Source: Chryseobacterium sp. ERMR1:04 | GTDB taxonomy: Bacteria > Bacteroidota > Bacteroidia > Flavobacteriales > Weeksellaceae | Reading direction: 5' to 3' | Assembly (NCBI RefSeq): GCF_001297705.1 | Contig: NZ_LIRF01000003.1 | Location: 1,550,001-1,614,000 of the forward strand | DNA length: 64,000 nt | Shown here: positions 1 through 8,286 of the stretch, piece by piece | Layout: the number at the start of each line of letters is the position of its first letter | How positions within the stretch are numbered: the first letter of the stretch is position 1 | The notes under the pieces: generated by a model | What the model was told of the DNA's origin: nothing | The model's input: only the letters and a program-made list of their open reading frames with translations | The model's database searches: none | Translations under genes and position numbers: made by a program

Positions 1-46
1 TAGAGGTTTTCCTGCTGTCTTTATATCTAAAATATGACTCATTATT

Positions 47-1000
47 TTATCTGTATTTTTCTGTTGGATAATTAATTTTGGGAAGAACGTCAATCAAATG
101 TTCTCTTTTTTCTTCAAACTGTTCAGGAAGCATTACATCTTCTCCCAGAGAGGCCAATTCTTCATCGATATCGAATCCCGGACCTGAAGTCGCAATTTCA
201 AATAAAACCCCTCCCGGTTCTTTAAAATACACGGAAGTGAAGTACTTTCGGTCTTTCACTTCGGTATGCTCCAAGCCAAATTTGTTTAATTTTTCAATCA
301 TTTCAAGCTGAGATTGTGCATCGGGAGTCGCAAACGAAACGTGGTGAACCGTTCCTCTTCCGGCTAATCCCTTTAACGCATTGGGTGTACAAACCAAATC
401 AACATATTTTCCAGGCTGATCATCTGTTCCGAATCTGAATCGATCTGAACTTTCAGCAATTAATTTATGATCCATTTGGGTTGTCAATAAAGCTGCGGTT
501 CTTTCATAAGCATCCAACCAAATTTCAACATGATGAATTCCTTTGATGGTATAATCTTTTGGAATATATTCATTATCATAGCCTTTTCGAACATCTTTAT
601 CATTAAAAACCAACTCTAATCCCAATCCGTCAAAATCTTCAAGATAAATAAAAGCTTCCCCAGAAAACCTTTGCTGTGGCTGCTTGTAGGGAATATTAAA
701 TTGATCAAGTCGATTCAACCAATAATCCAGTCCATCCATTGAGATTGAAAAAGCCGTTGTATTCAACATTCCTTTTCCATGTCTCCCGTTTACCAAGCCT
801 TTTCCATAAGGAAAAGTGGTCATAATCGTTCCCGGAGTTCCGAATTCGTCCCCGAAATAGAAATGATAAACATCAGAATAATCAAAATTGACCGTCTTTT
901 TTATTAATCGAAGTCCTAAAACTCCAGTGTAAAAGTCTATGTTTTCCTGTGCATCGCCTGTGATGGCTGTAACGTGGTGAAGTCCTGTGATAAGTGGCAT
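47..1000 (-). CDS. Ring-cleaving dioxygenase-like VOC family protein
   Basis: A 317-aa cytosolic protein made of two vicinal-oxygen-chelate (glyoxalase-fold) halves, about residues 1-150 and 150-310. The metal-site pattern is visible: LHHVTAI near the N-terminus, HHVEIWL at the start of the second half, HHVSF, and EPGGVLFEIA near the C-terminus. This matches the MhqO/YkcA-like ring-cleaving dioxygenase family, which typically acts on catechol or hydroquinone-type compounds; the substrate here is unknown. It is about the usual length. A close paralog lies at 1686-2618, with a GNAT gene between, so the pair probably arose by local duplication. The start is the ATG beginning MPLITGLHHV. Confidence 0.88.
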   Translation of the reverse strand: MPLITGLHHVTAITGDAQENIDFYTGVLGLRLIKKTVNFDYSDVYHFYFGDEFGTPGTIMTTFPYGKGLVNGRHGKGMLNTTAFSISMDGLDYWLNRLDQFNIPYKQPQQRFSGEAFIYLEDFDGLGLELVFNDKDVRKGYDNEYIPKDYTIKGIHHVEIWLDAYERTAALLTTQMDHKLIAESSDRFRFGTDDQPGKYVDLVCTPNALKGLAGRGTVHHVSFATPDAQSQLEMIEKLNKFGLEHTEVKDRKYFTSVYFKEPGGVLFEIATSGPGFDIDEELASLGEDVMLPEQFEEKREHLIDVLPKINYPTEKYR

Positions 1001-1141
1001 TTTTTTGTTGTTTGTTGATGGTTTCTAGTTGATGGATTCTAATGCGAAGACGCAAGATTTTTATTTTACCGTGCATATTTTTCGTTCACACAGCTATTTG
1101 AATACCTTGACATCCGATTTCAATCAGCAATGTCACGTCTG

Positions 1142-1243
1142 GTTTGTCATTCTGAATGAAGCGAAGCAAAATGAAGAATCTCTATTAATTATAATGAAAT
1201 TTACTTTATTTATTGAGATTCTTCCTTCGTCAGAATGACAAAC
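1142..1243. repeat. Dispersed inverted repeat, tcattctga/cagaatgaca type
   Basis: The left arm begins gtttgtcattctgaatgaag and the right arm ends cgtcagaatgacaaac, with about 40 nt between. The same arms recur at 13197-13256, four times in 18017-18966, and at 53296-53473, so this is a dispersed palindromic (REP-like) family of this genome. It fills most of the gap between two convergent-looking gene blocks. The short reading frame that crosses it is a by-product of the repeat. Confidence 0.7.
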
Positions 1244-1290
1244 TTCATGGTATCGTATTGCGTTAAAACTTTGATTTTGTAAATTATTTT

Positions 1291-1587
1291 TTACAATTCT
1301 TCTTTCAACCAAACATCATTATATTCTTCCGGATTGCGTTTGAATTGGGCGTGAACGTATGGACACAACGGTACAATTTTCAACTCATTTTCTCGTGCGT
1401 AGGAAACCAATTTTTCTAATAATATTTTTGCGAAACCTTTTCCAGCGTATTCTTCATTAACTTCTGTATGATATACCGTTAATTTTTTTCCAATTACCGA
1501 GATATCCATTTTCCCTGCTTTGTTATCGTCTGAGAACAATTGAATTTCTCCTCTTACATTTCCTAAAACTACTTCTGTTCTTTCCAT
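1291..1587 (-). CDS. Small GNAT-type N-acetyltransferase (YjdJ-like)
   Basis: A 98-aa single-domain acetyltransferase of the small YjdJ type. The acetyl-CoA loop reads EEYAGKGFAKILLEKLV (about residues 46-62), and the family's C-terminal PLCPYVHAQFKRNPEEY is present, which normally carries the conserved cysteine. The length fits the family. The acceptor substrate is not known. It lies about 100 bp downstream of a dioxygenase gene on the same strand. A 7-bp tandem repeat (1601-1652) sits in the gap directly before its start codon. Confidence 0.85.
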   Translation of the reverse strand: MERTEVVLGNVRGEIQLFSDDNKAGKMDISVIGKKLTVYHTEVNEEYAGKGFAKILLEKLVSYARENELKIVPLCPYVHAQFKRNPEEYNDVWLKEEL

Positions 1588-1600
1588 TGTATTATTTTTT

Positions 1601-1652
1601 GCTTGTTGCTTGTTGCTTGTTGCTTGTTGCTTGTTGCTTGTTGCTTGTTGCT
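1601..1652. repeat. 7-bp tandem repeat (gcttgtt), about 7.4 copies
   Basis: Seven perfect copies of gcttgtt plus gct, read on the + strand. It lies 14 nt upstream of the GNAT start codon, in its 5' leader or promoter. The copy number of such a tract can change by slippage, which would alter promoter or leader spacing. Confidence 0.95.
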
Positions 1653-1685
1653 AAGATATACCGTTTACTAAATTTGAGTAATGAC

Positions 1686-2618
1686 CTATGATAACTTCGG
1701 TAAAGCTTCTGCTATTTTATTACGTAATCCTTCGTGTTGTTTTGGAAGTTTTAAGTTAGTTCCTAATTCATTTAAAGGCTCATCAACGGTGAATCCCGGA
1801 TTATCAGTTGCCAATTCGAATAAGACTCCACCTGGCTCACGGAAGTATAATGAGTAGAAATAATCTCTGTCGATTTTTGGAGTGATGCTTAATCCTGCAG
1901 ACATTACTTTTTCACGATATTCCATTAAAACATTGTCATCTTTTACTCTAAAAGCGATGTGATGATTGGTTCCTGCAGCATTTCTTCCTGTTATAATTTT
2001 ATCATTTTCAATAATGTCAATTAAATTTGCAGTTTCTATTGCATCAGTTGTAAAACGGTATCTTTCACCTTCCTGTTTTTGAAGATCGTAACCTAAAATA
2101 TCTGTCAGCACTTTGATCGTTGGATCTGCTTTTTTCAATGTCAATGTTACATTATGGAAACCTTTCAACGCATTTTCATCTTTAATATCATCAGTTGTCC
2201 AAACTTTTCTGTCATCCGGAGTTGATGATTCGATGAACTGTAATTGTAATCCGTCCGGATCTTTAAAAGAAATCATTTTCTCACCAAAAATCTCTCCCTC
2301 TTCAATATGTACATTGAACTGTTGAAAACGGTTCTTCCAAAATTCCAAGCTTCCTTTTGGAACAGAATATCCAATGTGTGTTGCCAATCCGCTTCCGTTT
2401 ATTCCTTTTCCAATTCCTTCCCAAGGAAAGAAAGTTAGAATTGTTCCCGGTGTTCCGGTTTCGTTTCCAAAGTAAAAGTGATATGTTCCTGGATCATCAA
2501 AGTTGACGGTTTTCTTTACCAATCTCAGTCCCAAAACCTGAGTATAAAAATCTAAATTTCTTTTTGCATTGTCAGCAATTGCTGTGATATGGTGCAGTCC
2601 TAAAATTCTATTTTCCAT
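1686..2618 (-). CDS. Ring-cleaving dioxygenase-like VOC family protein (paralog)
   Basis: A 310-aa protein with the same two-half VOC layout as the gene at 47-1000. It shares LGLHHITAIADN, YHFYFGNETGTPGTILTFFPW, NHHIAFRV and REPGGVLFELATDNPGF. The paralogs are colinear over their whole length. The predicted role is metal-dependent cleavage or detoxification of a quinone or catechol-type compound. The start is MENRILGLHH, preceded by an AT-rich leader. It may be co-transcribed with the downstream GNAT gene. Confidence 0.88.
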   Translation of the reverse strand: MENRILGLHHITAIADNAKRNLDFYTQVLGLRLVKKTVNFDDPGTYHFYFGNETGTPGTILTFFPWEGIGKGINGSGLATHIGYSVPKGSLEFWKNRFQQFNVHIEEGEIFGEKMISFKDPDGLQLQFIESSTPDDRKVWTTDDIKDENALKGFHNVTLTLKKADPTIKVLTDILGYDLQKQEGERYRFTTDAIETANLIDIIENDKIITGRNAAGTNHHIAFRVKDDNVLMEYREKVMSAGLSITPKIDRDYFYSLYFREPGGVLFELATDNPGFTVDEPLNELGTNLKLPKQHEGLRNKIAEALPKLS

Positions 2619-2639
2619 TTTTTCTATTTGTTTAATTTT

Positions 2640-3176
2640 GATATGACAAATTTAGGGTGATGAGAAATACTGCACATTTAACTAGTTTAATAAATGATGG
2701 AAATTTATTTCGACAAAAAAAGATAATATCTAGAATTTTATAAAGAACTGGACTGAGTTTTAAATAACTCTTTAGAAAAAATAAAAACACCAAATTAATC
2801 TTCTTCTATAAGCGCAGAGGATAACCTCGGGTAAGATTTGTGCTTACAGGTGTTTGATTTGACATAAAAAATATTTTGTGTTGGGGGTAGTTGGAAGCTT
2901 TGCGTACAAAGCCCCATTAAAGTAAAAGATGACTTTAATTTAACCACAGTATTACATTTTCTCTAGAATCTTTCGGTTGTGAATCACCTTAGAATAGCAA
3001 AATTTTTAGTTCTGTAAAAGCATGAGGGTATAACCTCAGGTAATTTTGAGGATTATTGATCCTTGAACTGTATAGAAGGAATACTGAAGATTTTAGTTTT
3101 AACTATTTTATATTATTATCTATAATCTTTTTAATCTAAGATTTATAGCAATAAAATAAAGACCTAATTTATTTTA
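2640..3176. other. Gene-free AT-rich gap holding repeat copies
   Basis: No credible gene was found. The stretch 2810-2886 (gaggataacctcgggtaag ... gatttgacataaaaaatatt) and the stretch 2919-3060 are diverged copies of sequence that recurs at about 6423-6602. This marks the left edge of the small-gene array. Confidence 0.6.
2919..3050. repeat. Array-border repeat, copy 1
   Basis: Matches 6423-6560 over its length: both carry agtaaaag, gactttaattt.accacagt, ctctagaatctt, ggttgtgaat, tttttagttctgtaaaagca and tgagggtataa. It lies just downstream of the gene ending at 3177. The second copy lies between two array genes, so the segment was duplicated within the island. Confidence 0.8.
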
Positions 3177-3800
3177 TTATGGTAATAAATTACTATTTTT
3201 ATAATAGTCAATGTTTATAGTAAATAAATCCTGTAAATCTTGAAAATTAGCAAGAGTATATTTATCCCAATTTTTATGATTACTAAAATCCGGTGTCATA
3301 TCTATTGCATAATCTAAATTACCATCATTTTTGTAGAAAAATTCAACTCCAACCTCTTTTACTCCATTTTCATCTGTAATGTACCAATATTTTTTAGTTT
3401 TTTCATGTATTGGCTGTAAAGTATTACTATCTAAGGATTGTGTACATATTGGATATTCAGAGGCGTCATTCTTAAAGACAGATTTATAACTCAACAGAAA
3501 TGTAGAATTAGGCTCTATAGCATATTGTTTATACGTAATTATTATAAAATTACTAACAAATTCTTTATTACATATAACAAACGAATTTGTTTTATTTTTT
3601 AAATAGTTATAAACCTCATTTTCATTTTCAGAATCAACTTTATAATATTCTATCCTAGTAATTGTATTATCAATTATATGATGTTCCTCCTTTACTGTAT
3701 TCGTAATTTCATCAAATAAAAGTACATTGTATTGATTAATCTGTGTGGCTTGTTTTTCAGTAATTTTATTACCATAAATATTTTTGTATTCTCTTATCAT
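3177..3800 (-). CDS. Hypothetical protein, small-gene array member
   Basis: A 207-aa soluble protein with no recognised family. It is rich in Asn, Lys, Tyr and Ile, with no signal peptide or membrane segment. The C-terminus contains NWDKYTLANFQDLQDLFTINIDYY, reminiscent in layout of the hydrophobic 'xxFxxLxxxW/F' ends of other array proteins, although the similarity is weak. The start is MIREYKNIYG. It is the last gene of the minus-strand array running from 9894 to here. A role as a cognate protein (immunity-like) is inferred only from context. Confidence 0.6.
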   Translation of the reverse strand: MIREYKNIYGNKITEKQATQINQYNVLLFDEITNTVKEEHHIIDNTITRIEYYKVDSENENEVYNYLKNKTNSFVICNKEFVSNFIIITYKQYAIEPNSTFLLSYKSVFKNDASEYPICTQSLDSNTLQPIHEKTKKYWYITDENGVKEVGVEFFYKNDGNLDYAIDMTPDFSNHKNWDKYTLANFQDLQDLFTINIDYYKNSNLLP

Positions 3801-3811
3801 AATATTAGTTT

Positions 3812-4013
3812 TTAAAATTGAATCTGAGTTTCTGGTGGAATACTTCTTCCATTTCTGGCAGCTTTTTGTGTCATAAAAACAAAATCTAACCTACATCTCT
3901 ACTTGTAGATGTATCTACCTCAATAAATCAAATATATTTGTAGGAGTTCCTGTAATATTAGTAATCATTCCTAAGCTGTTATATTCATTTCCCATATTTA
4001 GTACATTAGACAT
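3812..4013 (-). pseudogene. Degraded small gene remnant
   Basis: From the ATG at 4013 the sequence reads MSNVLNMGNEYNSLGMITN and continues to FDLLR before a stop. Further on, another frame reads DFVFMTQKAARNGRSIPPE and ends QIQF at 3812, 11 nt before the next gene. The two halves look like the ends of one small protein of about 65 residues broken by frameshift. The family is not recognised. Confidence 0.4.
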
Positions 4014-4032
4014 CTTTCATAATTGAAAGTTG

Positions 4033-4209
4033 TCTACTATTTGATAGTCTGTATGATACTCATTTTATTTTATCATTTAAAAATCCGTAAGATAAATATT
4101 ATTTGTTTCTATTGTTTTAGAAACCCTTTGTCTTGAGAATCCATTCCAACTTAAAATTTTAGTCTCAAGCTTTATATTATATGAATTTATAATATTCTGA
4201 TTCATCATT
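4033..4209 (-). repeat. Fossil copy of an array gene start and its leader
   Basis: Positions 4033-4063 preserve the first codons of the gene family at 7744-8133 (ATG at 4063: MSII then a frameshift). The following sequence to 4209 matches 8106-8286 (ccgtaagataaatattatttgtttctattg, tcaagctttat). The gene body is missing, so this is a recombination scar. A shorter third copy of its end lies at about 5940-6002. Confidence 0.7.
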
Positions 4210-4620
4210 TTAATTGTCTAAAATAACATTCCATTGTTGTAAAACATCTATAAACTCGTCCAATGGCAACTGTATAATGGGCAAATTGCTTAAAATAGAA
4301 TTTTCTAAATAAAAGACTTTAGTATCAGCATTTACATATCCGTTTAGATCATCATAAGCAATAACTGAAAACCAGTTACCCGTTACATTATATGCATTTA
4401 GTCCTTCTCAATCCCAAAAACCACCTAAGTGATTTTCAACATAAGAATTTCTTATCTAAATATTATTCCAATTATCTTTTAAATATGATAACTGATTTAA
4501 GTAACTATTAAGTGTATTAATTTTATTAAAATTGGAATTTAATAGATTTTGCAAATTATTATATTGAGGATTATTAAAGTTAATTTTATGATTTACGATT
4601 GAATAATTGCTTAGATTCAT
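4210..4620 (-). pseudogene. Nonsense-interrupted copy of the 6003-6413 gene
   Basis: Read from the ATG at 4620, the frame is the same length (136 aa) as the intact paralog at 6003-6413 and starts MNLSNYSIVNHKINFNN. It is interrupted by TAG at 4456-4458 (after YLKDNWNNI) and by TGA about 16 codons later (after GGFWD). It then continues in frame to YLENSILSNLPIIQLPLDEF and WNVILDN. Two nonsense substitutions in an otherwise colinear frame show a decaying duplicate. Confidence 0.85.
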
Positions 4621-4674
4621 TTTTTTATAAGAGTAAAGGTTCATTATTAATTAAATCATTCTTCATACATACAA

Positions 4675-5199
4675 TTAAAAATTAGTATTAAGTTGATTAA
4701 CATACTCATTTGAAGATAACGTAAAATCATTTACTTCTAAAACTAAGATAATATTTATATTGTTAATAGTAATAGTGTAGTGATAAATTGAATTTGAAGA
4801 TATTTTATGGTTATTTGGATTTAATTTTATTGCTGAAAACGCTTGTCCAATAATATTCTTCAAGTTGTCTACGTCTTCATATTGCAATTTAAAATTTTTG
4901 ATTTCGATTAATAAATCCCTTATTACATTAGTAGCAATATCAGCAGTTTCAATACCATTAATATTAGTAAATAAACTTCCTTCATGATCTGAATCTACCA
5001 TACACCTATCAACTCCCCACGTAATAACACGGTTAGACTGTGTTATCACTTGATTAAGATCATTAATTATCTTAGTTATTGAATTTACCGATAACTCTGA
5101 CAAACACCCTGAATTAGGAACTTCTTGATAACCTAAAGATATATTTGCACTTCTAGTAATATATTTTTTTGAAATTGAAATTGATTTAGAAATTATCAT
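4675..5199 (-). CDS. Hypothetical protein, paralog of the 8287-8820 gene
   Basis: A 174-aa soluble protein of unknown family. It shares with the protein at 8287-8820 an N-terminal beta-rich start, a central helix with IIGQAFSAIK (IVGQAFTEIK in the paralog), YHYTITINNINIILVL and a C-terminal FTLSSNEYVNQLNTNF (FNLSEGQYVAQLKNDF in the paralog). The start codon ATG at 5199 overlaps the stop of the upstream reading frame by four bases (ATGA), a sign of translational coupling. It is part of the minus-strand small-gene array. Function unknown; immunity-like only by context. Confidence 0.7.
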   Translation of the reverse strand: MIISKSISISKKYITRSANISLGYQEVPNSGCLSELSVNSITKIINDLNQVITQSNRVITWGVDRCMVDSDHEGSLFTNINGIETADIATNVIRDLLIEIKNFKLQYEDVDNLKNIIGQAFSAIKLNPNNHKISSNSIYHYTITINNINIILVLEVNDFTLSSNEYVNQLNTNF

Positions 5200-5555
5200 A
5201 ATTTTTTAATATTAATTAGTGAAAAAATTATGGAAATGCTGATATAAGGTAGAGAGCTAGGAACAGAGCCAAAAGTGTAATCAATACCTATATACATCGC
5301 AACTTTAGTACCTTCACTGTTCATTCCATTTCATTCATTTGACCTTTCAACAGCATAATCTGTAAATAGCTCTTCATTATATCCTAATAATTCATCGGCT
5401 GTATTATTAGCCTGAACTAAGTTATCGAAATTAACTCTTACTTTTTCCGGTTGTTTTAATAACATATTTATATTCTTTCGATTGATTATTTTAAAAATAT
5501 AATATTGGGCTTTGTAACACAACTGATATCCAACTTGATATAAATCATTAAACAA
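5196..5555 (-). pseudogene. Small array gene interrupted by an in-frame TGA
   Basis: The frame starts MFNDLYQVGYQLCYKAQ at 5555 and reads 74 codons to a TGA at 5331-5333. Without that stop it continues NGMNSEGTKVAMYIGIDYTF to a natural stop at 5196-5198, which overlaps the next gene's ATG as ATGA. The exact four-base overlap argues that the whole 119-codon frame is the ancestral gene and the TGA is a nonsense mutation. No family was recognised. Confidence 0.6.
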
Positions 5556-5574
5556 TATATCTCATCAAAATTCA

Positions 5575-5919
5575 TTAACTTTTAAGAAAGTTTACCCACT
5601 CTATACAGAGTAATTTAAAATCCTCTAAAGAGCATGTAACCGGATACTTATTTTGAGCATCTTGATCCCAGTATTCTATACCATTTGGTTCAATAAAAGC
5701 TATATCATCATATTTGTTTGTAAGGCCTGGATTATTAATTTGATTATATTGACCTGCAATTGCTAAGTTTAATTTTGCAATAATTTCTTCCAAAATTTCA
5801 ATTGAGGTAAAAGCTGAAATGTGAGCCATATCCCAATCCGAAGTTTCTACATCTTTAAAGGTATATCCGTTAACGGTCTTTTTCACTAATTTGATACCTC
5901 TTTGTTCTAATATTCCCAT
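5575..5919 (-). CDS. Hypothetical small protein with FxxLxxEWxxFL C-terminus
   Basis: A 114-aa soluble protein starting MGILEQRGIKLVKKTV. It has a central helix (IEILEEIIAKLNLAIAGQ) and ends CSLEDFKLLCIEWVNFLKS. The ending resembles that of the other array families (PTADFKEIVKVWRNFV; PLEEFIDVLQQWNVIL), suggesting distant common ancestry or a shared fold. AIAGQ is also seen in the 8287-8820 family (AVIAGQL). Function unknown; such C-termini occur in small immunity proteins, which is inference here. Confidence 0.7.
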   Translation of the reverse strand: MGILEQRGIKLVKKTVNGYTFKDVETSDWDMAHISAFTSIEILEEIIAKLNLAIAGQYNQINNPGLTNKYDDIAFIEPNGIEYWDQDAQNKYPVTCSLEDFKLLCIEWVNFLKS

Positions 5920-6002
5920 ATTTTAAAAAAAAATATTTCCAACTTAAAATTTAAATCTCAAGCTTTATATTATATGTATTCACAATATTCTGATTCATCA
6001 TT

Positions 6003-6413
6003 TCAATTGTCTAAAATAACATTCCATTGTTGTAAAACATCTATAAACTCCTCCAATGGCAACTGTATAATGGGCAAATTGGTTAAAATAGAATTTTCTA
6101 AATAAAAGACTTTAGTATCAGCATTAATATAACCCGTAAGATCATCATAACCAATAATCATAAACCAATTACCTGTGACATTATTATCATGCAATGTTTC
6201 GCCATCCCAATACCCATTTAAATTATTTTCAATATAAGAGTTTCTTAATGAGATATTATTCCAATTCTTTTTTAAATATAATAATTCGTTTAAATAGCGA
6301 TTAAGAGTTCCTAGATTATTGAAATTTGAATTTAATAAAGTTTGTAAGTTGATATATTGAAAATTATTAAAATCTATTTTATGATTAATTATATTGTAAT
6401 TGTTAAGATTCAT
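6003..6413 (-). CDS. Hypothetical small protein, intact copy of the 4210-4620 family
   Basis: A 136-aa soluble, Asn-rich protein starting MNLNNYNIINHKIDFNN and ending QLPLEEFIDVLQQWNVILDN. The central NGYWDGETLHDNNVTGNWFM and YINADTKVFYLENSIL are conserved in the broken paralog. The final acidic-aromatic helix is the shared array motif. The start is supported by conservation of the 5' leader (ttttactcttataaaaaa) in both copies. Function unknown. Confidence 0.72.
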   Translation of the reverse strand: MNLNNYNIINHKIDFNNFQYINLQTLLNSNFNNLGTLNRYLNELLYLKKNWNNISLRNSYIENNLNGYWDGETLHDNNVTGNWFMIIGYDDLTGYINADTKVFYLENSILTNLPIIQLPLEEFIDVLQQWNVILDN

Positions 6414-6422
6414 TTTTTTATA

Positions 6423-6602
6423 AGAGTAAAAGGATTACTTTAATTTGACCACAGTATTACATTTTTCTCTAGAATCTTTAGGTTGTGAATAACCTTAGAA
6501 TGGCAGAATTTTTAGTTCTGTAAAAGCATGAGGGTATAATCTCGGATAATTTTAAAATTACCGATACTTGGTTTGACATAAAAATTATTCTGTGCTTTGG
6601 TG
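6423..6602. repeat. Array-border repeat, copy 2
   Basis: Diverged duplicate of 2919-3060, including ctctagaatctttaggttgtgaat and aaaagcatgagggtataat. The last 50 nt (gtttgacataaaaattattctgtg) match 2865-2886, so the order of blocks differs between the copies. It fills the gap between two array genes. Confidence 0.8.
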
Positions 6603-6614
6603 TTATCTTATAAC

Positions 6615-7001
6615 TTAGGTTAGCAACCCACCATTACTATTGTCACTATTTACAAAATTTCTCCAAGCTTTTACGATCTCTTTAAAATCTGCTGTAGGCA
6701 AACTATAGTCAGGTGTAATATTTGGATTTGAATCGTATGCAACAGAATCATGATATATTTTAGTTGTAGTATATGAAATTGTTATAAGCTGTAAACTTTG
6801 AGTTGGATAAATTATATCTCCATTTTGAGATATATTTGATCTTCGACCAATTGCTTCTAGTAAATTATCACAACTAGTAATACTTACAAAATCAGCAATA
6901 ATCGATTCTAAATAAAAATTACTGGAATGCATAAATTTGATATAAAAATTATTAATTTTTTTCATTTCAAAACTTACATTATAATCTGTTAAAGTACTCA
7001 T
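6615..7001 (-). CDS. Hypothetical small protein, array family with DFKEIVKxWRNFV end
   Basis: A 128-aa soluble protein starting MSTLTDYNVSFEMKKINNF and ending TADFKEIVKAWRNFVNSD and GGLLT. It is the most diverged of three tandem paralogs (with 7180-7570 and 7744-8133), sharing FVSITSCDNLL, IYPTQSLQLITISYTTTKIYHD and YDSNPNI. Function unknown. Tandem copies that differ mainly in the middle are what orphan immunity arrays look like, which is the basis for that suggestion. Confidence 0.72.
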   Translation of the reverse strand: MSTLTDYNVSFEMKKINNFYIKFMHSSNFYLESIIADFVSITSCDNLLEAIGRRSNISQNGDIIYPTQSLQLITISYTTTKIYHDSVAYDSNPNITPDYSLPTADFKEIVKAWRNFVNSDNSNGGLLT

Positions 7002-7179
7002 ATTATTTCATTTATAATATTGATCAACAAGTTCATAGGTTATTAACATAATAATTATATTTTTCTAATACTCTTTTGATTTGAAATTTAAGAGTCGATG
7101 AAACTAAGTAAAAAATTTCAAGGCTGAAAATCTTCCACTAAAAATAAACTACAGAAAATGGATTGCGCAATTTTAGAAT

Positions 7180-7570
7180 TTAGGTTAACAACCCACCATT
7201 AGCATCATCACCCTTAACAAAATTTCTCCAAACCTTTACGATTTCCCTAAAATCTGTTGTAGGTAAAGTATAAGCAGCCGCAATATTTGGATTTGCATCA
7301 TATTTATTTTCATCATGGTACAATTTAGTCTCAGAATATCCTATTTTTATCACCTGCAATCCTTGTGTAAAAATTAAAACATCTTCTAATTGTGGGGAAC
7401 TATCAAGTACAAGACCTGTTGTTCTTATTAAACTATCACAACTCGTTAAACTACTAAACTCAAAAAGAATAGCATTTAAAGATGGGCTAATTGATGACAT
7501 AAATTTAAAATCCGTGTTATGAATTTTTCTAATTCCAAAAAACTATTTGATAGTCTGTTATGATACTCAT
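7180..7570 (-). pseudogene. Frameshifted tandem copy of the 7744-8133 gene
   Basis: From the ATG at 7570 (MSIITDYQIVF) the frame is lost at a run of six A on the + strand (about 7537-7542), where the sister copy has five. Removing one base restores colinearity with the sister (IRKIHNTDFKFMSSISPSL). The remaining open frame from an internal ATG at 7500 gives 106 aa ending VKVWRNFVKGDDANGGLLT. It could still make an N-terminally truncated protein. A homopolymer sequencing error is an alternative. Confidence 0.75.
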
Positions 7571-7743
7571 TTTATTTCATTTATAATGTTGGTTAAAGTT
7601 GGTAAATTATTTATATAATTATATTTTCCTAATACTATTTTGATTTGAAATTTAAGAGTCGATGAAACTAAGTAAAAAATTTCAAGGGTGAGAATCTTTC
7701 ACTAAAAATAAACGATAGAAAATGGATTGCAAAATTTTAGAAT

Positions 7744-8133
7744 TTAGGTTAACAAACCACCATTAGCATCATCACCCTTAACAAAATTTCTCCAAACCTT
7801 TACGATTTCTTTGAAATCTGCTGTAGGTAAAGTATAAGCTGCCGTAATATTTGGATTTGCATCATATTTATTTTCATCATGGTACAATTTAGTCTCAGAA
7901 TATCCTATTTTTATCACCTGCAATCCTTGTGTAAAAATTAAAACATCTTCTAATTGTGGGGAACTATCAAGTACAAGACCTGTTGTTCTTATTAAACTAT
8001 CACAACTAGTTACACTACTAAACTCAAAAAGAATAGCATCTAAAGATGGATTAATTGAAGATATTAATTTGTAATTCATATTATGAATTTTTCTAACTCC
8101 AAAAACTATTTTATAGTCTGTTATAATACTCAT
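7744..8133 (-). CDS. Hypothetical small protein, intact tandem copy
   Basis: A 129-aa soluble protein starting MSIITDYKIVFGVRKIHNM, with FEFSSVTSCDSLIRTTGLV in the middle and a C-terminal TADFKEIVKVWRNFVKGDD. It is nearly identical to the frameshifted copy at 7180-7570 and related to 6615-7001. No signal peptide or membrane segment is present. Function unknown. Its 5' flank (8143-8286) was copied to 4068-4209. Confidence 0.72.
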   Translation of the reverse strand: MSIITDYKIVFGVRKIHNMNYKLISSINPSLDAILFEFSSVTSCDSLIRTTGLVLDSSPQLEDVLIFTQGLQVIKIGYSETKLYHDENKYDANPNITAAYTLPTADFKEIVKVWRNFVKGDDANGGLLT

Positions 8134-8286
8134 TTTAGTTTAGTTTATCATTTTAAAATCCTTAAGATAAATATTATTTGTTTCTATTGTTTTAGAAACT
8201 CTTTGTCTTTAGAATCCTTTCCAAATTAACACTTTAGCCTCAAGCTTTATCTTATATAAATTTATTAAAATCTGATTTATATTATT

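Larger units (their letters stand above)
7040..8133. repeat. Tandem segmental duplication, about 564 bp unit
   Basis: The block covering the gene at 7180-7570 plus its downstream flank (aagagtcgatgaaactaag, ggattgcgcaattttagaat) is repeated at 7744-8133 with its own flank (aagagtcgatgaaactaag, ggattgcaaaattttagaat). The gene ends are 564 bp apart. The copies are nearly identical at the nucleotide level, so the duplication is recent. Confidence 0.88.

Noticed and set aside
1029..1238. 69-aa plus-strand reading frame
   Set aside because: It runs through the dispersed inverted repeat and has no protein-like composition.
4210..5555. Alternative genetic code or selenocysteine at the in-frame TAG/TGA codons
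   Set aside because: Neighbouring genes use TAA/TAG/TGA as stops, no insertion element is visible, and an intact paralog without the stops exists for one of them.
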